Positions 14,962-15,122 of a DNA stretch of 15,122 nt are shown here, piece by piece. The translations under genes were made by a program, and so were the position numbers. Location of the stretch: assembly GCA_002293615.1 (NCBI GenBank), contig DBDN01000048.1, positions 1 through 15,122 on the forward strand, written 5' to 3'. Origin of the DNA: Betaproteobacteria bacterium UBA931. Its GTDB lineage: Bacteria; Pseudomonadota; Gammaproteobacteria; Burkholderiales; Casimicrobiaceae. Under the pieces are notes generated by a model, which searched no databases, was not told the DNA's origin, and saw nothing but the letters and a program-made list of their open reading frames with translations. The number at the start of each line of letters is the position of its first letter. Position 1 is the stretch's first letter.

Positions 14962-15122
14962 ATGCCAAAGGACATTTTTGGACGTTTTGAGGTTTTGCGT
15001 CTAGATGCACTGAAAGCCGCTTCAGATGTGGCTTTTTTGATTTGCAAAATGCCCACCTCCCCACATAAGGACGCCGTTTTTGTCCCTCAACCCGACCCCG
15101 TCAATCCCAGCTTAACGTGGAT
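14962..15122 (+). other. Open frame running off the window edge, coding status unclear
   Basis: A plus-strand frame is open from ATG 14962 (MPKDIFGRFEV) to the window end, with an internal ATG at 15049 (MPTSPHKDAVFVPQPD). No Shine-Dalgarno precedes either ATG, and the frame crosses a good terminator hairpin, which argues against the upstream start. I recognise no family. The DNA repeats AAAGACATTTT and AAAGGACATTTTT just before and after 14962, giving KDIF twice. Confidence 0.2.
15013..15038 (+). terminator. Intrinsic terminator at the right end
   Basis: An 8-bp stem (AAAGCCGC pairing with GTGGCTTT, one G-U pair) with a 7-nt loop (15021-15027) is followed directly by further T residues (six in all). 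On the plus strand it would end transcription coming from the phage-like remnant region about 95 bp upstream. Confidence 0.65.

Overview
The window looks like a chromosomal segment of a proteobacterium, most likely gamma- or betaproteobacterial. The basis is a synthetase-only RelA carrying the EFDD motif, an ilvI-ilvH-ilvC operon with a short class I ketol-acid reductoisomerase, a YjdF-type membrane protein, and coding DNA of moderately high GC. I cannot name a genus from the sequence alone.

Layout. On the plus strand, positions 1-5655 hold glmM (5' end cut off by the window), relA and uvrB. glmM and relA are separated by only two bases and are probably co-transcribed. A bidirectional terminator at about 5747-5769 separates uvrB from the convergent metY (5790-7061, minus), which has its own promoter. 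Next on the minus strand is the branched-chain amino acid operon ilvI-ilvH-ilvC (10627 down to 7351). It ends in a clear terminator and is preceded by a structured 5' leader of roughly 230 nt that may regulate it. A YjdF-like membrane protein (10947-11561, minus) and an ABC exporter (11695-13515, plus) are divergent, with two inverted repeats between them.

The last 1.6 kb (about 13520-15122) differs in character. It is richer in A+T and looks like an accessory patch. It holds what reads as the 5' end of an IS3-family orfA, a small secreted cysteine-containing protein of unknown function with very good expression signals, a pair of tandem 14-bp palindromes, a frameshifted remnant resembling the C-terminal part of a prophage antirepressor-type protein, and an intrinsic terminator.

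The first 13.5 kb is ordinary housekeeping: amino-sugar precursor synthesis, stringent response, nucleotide excision repair, sulfur and branched-chain amino acid synthesis, and export. I see no CRISPR array, rRNA or tRNA, and no convincing new multi-gene system. The items most worth following up are the orphan secreted protein, the palindrome pair with the neighbouring broken phage gene, and the ilv leader.
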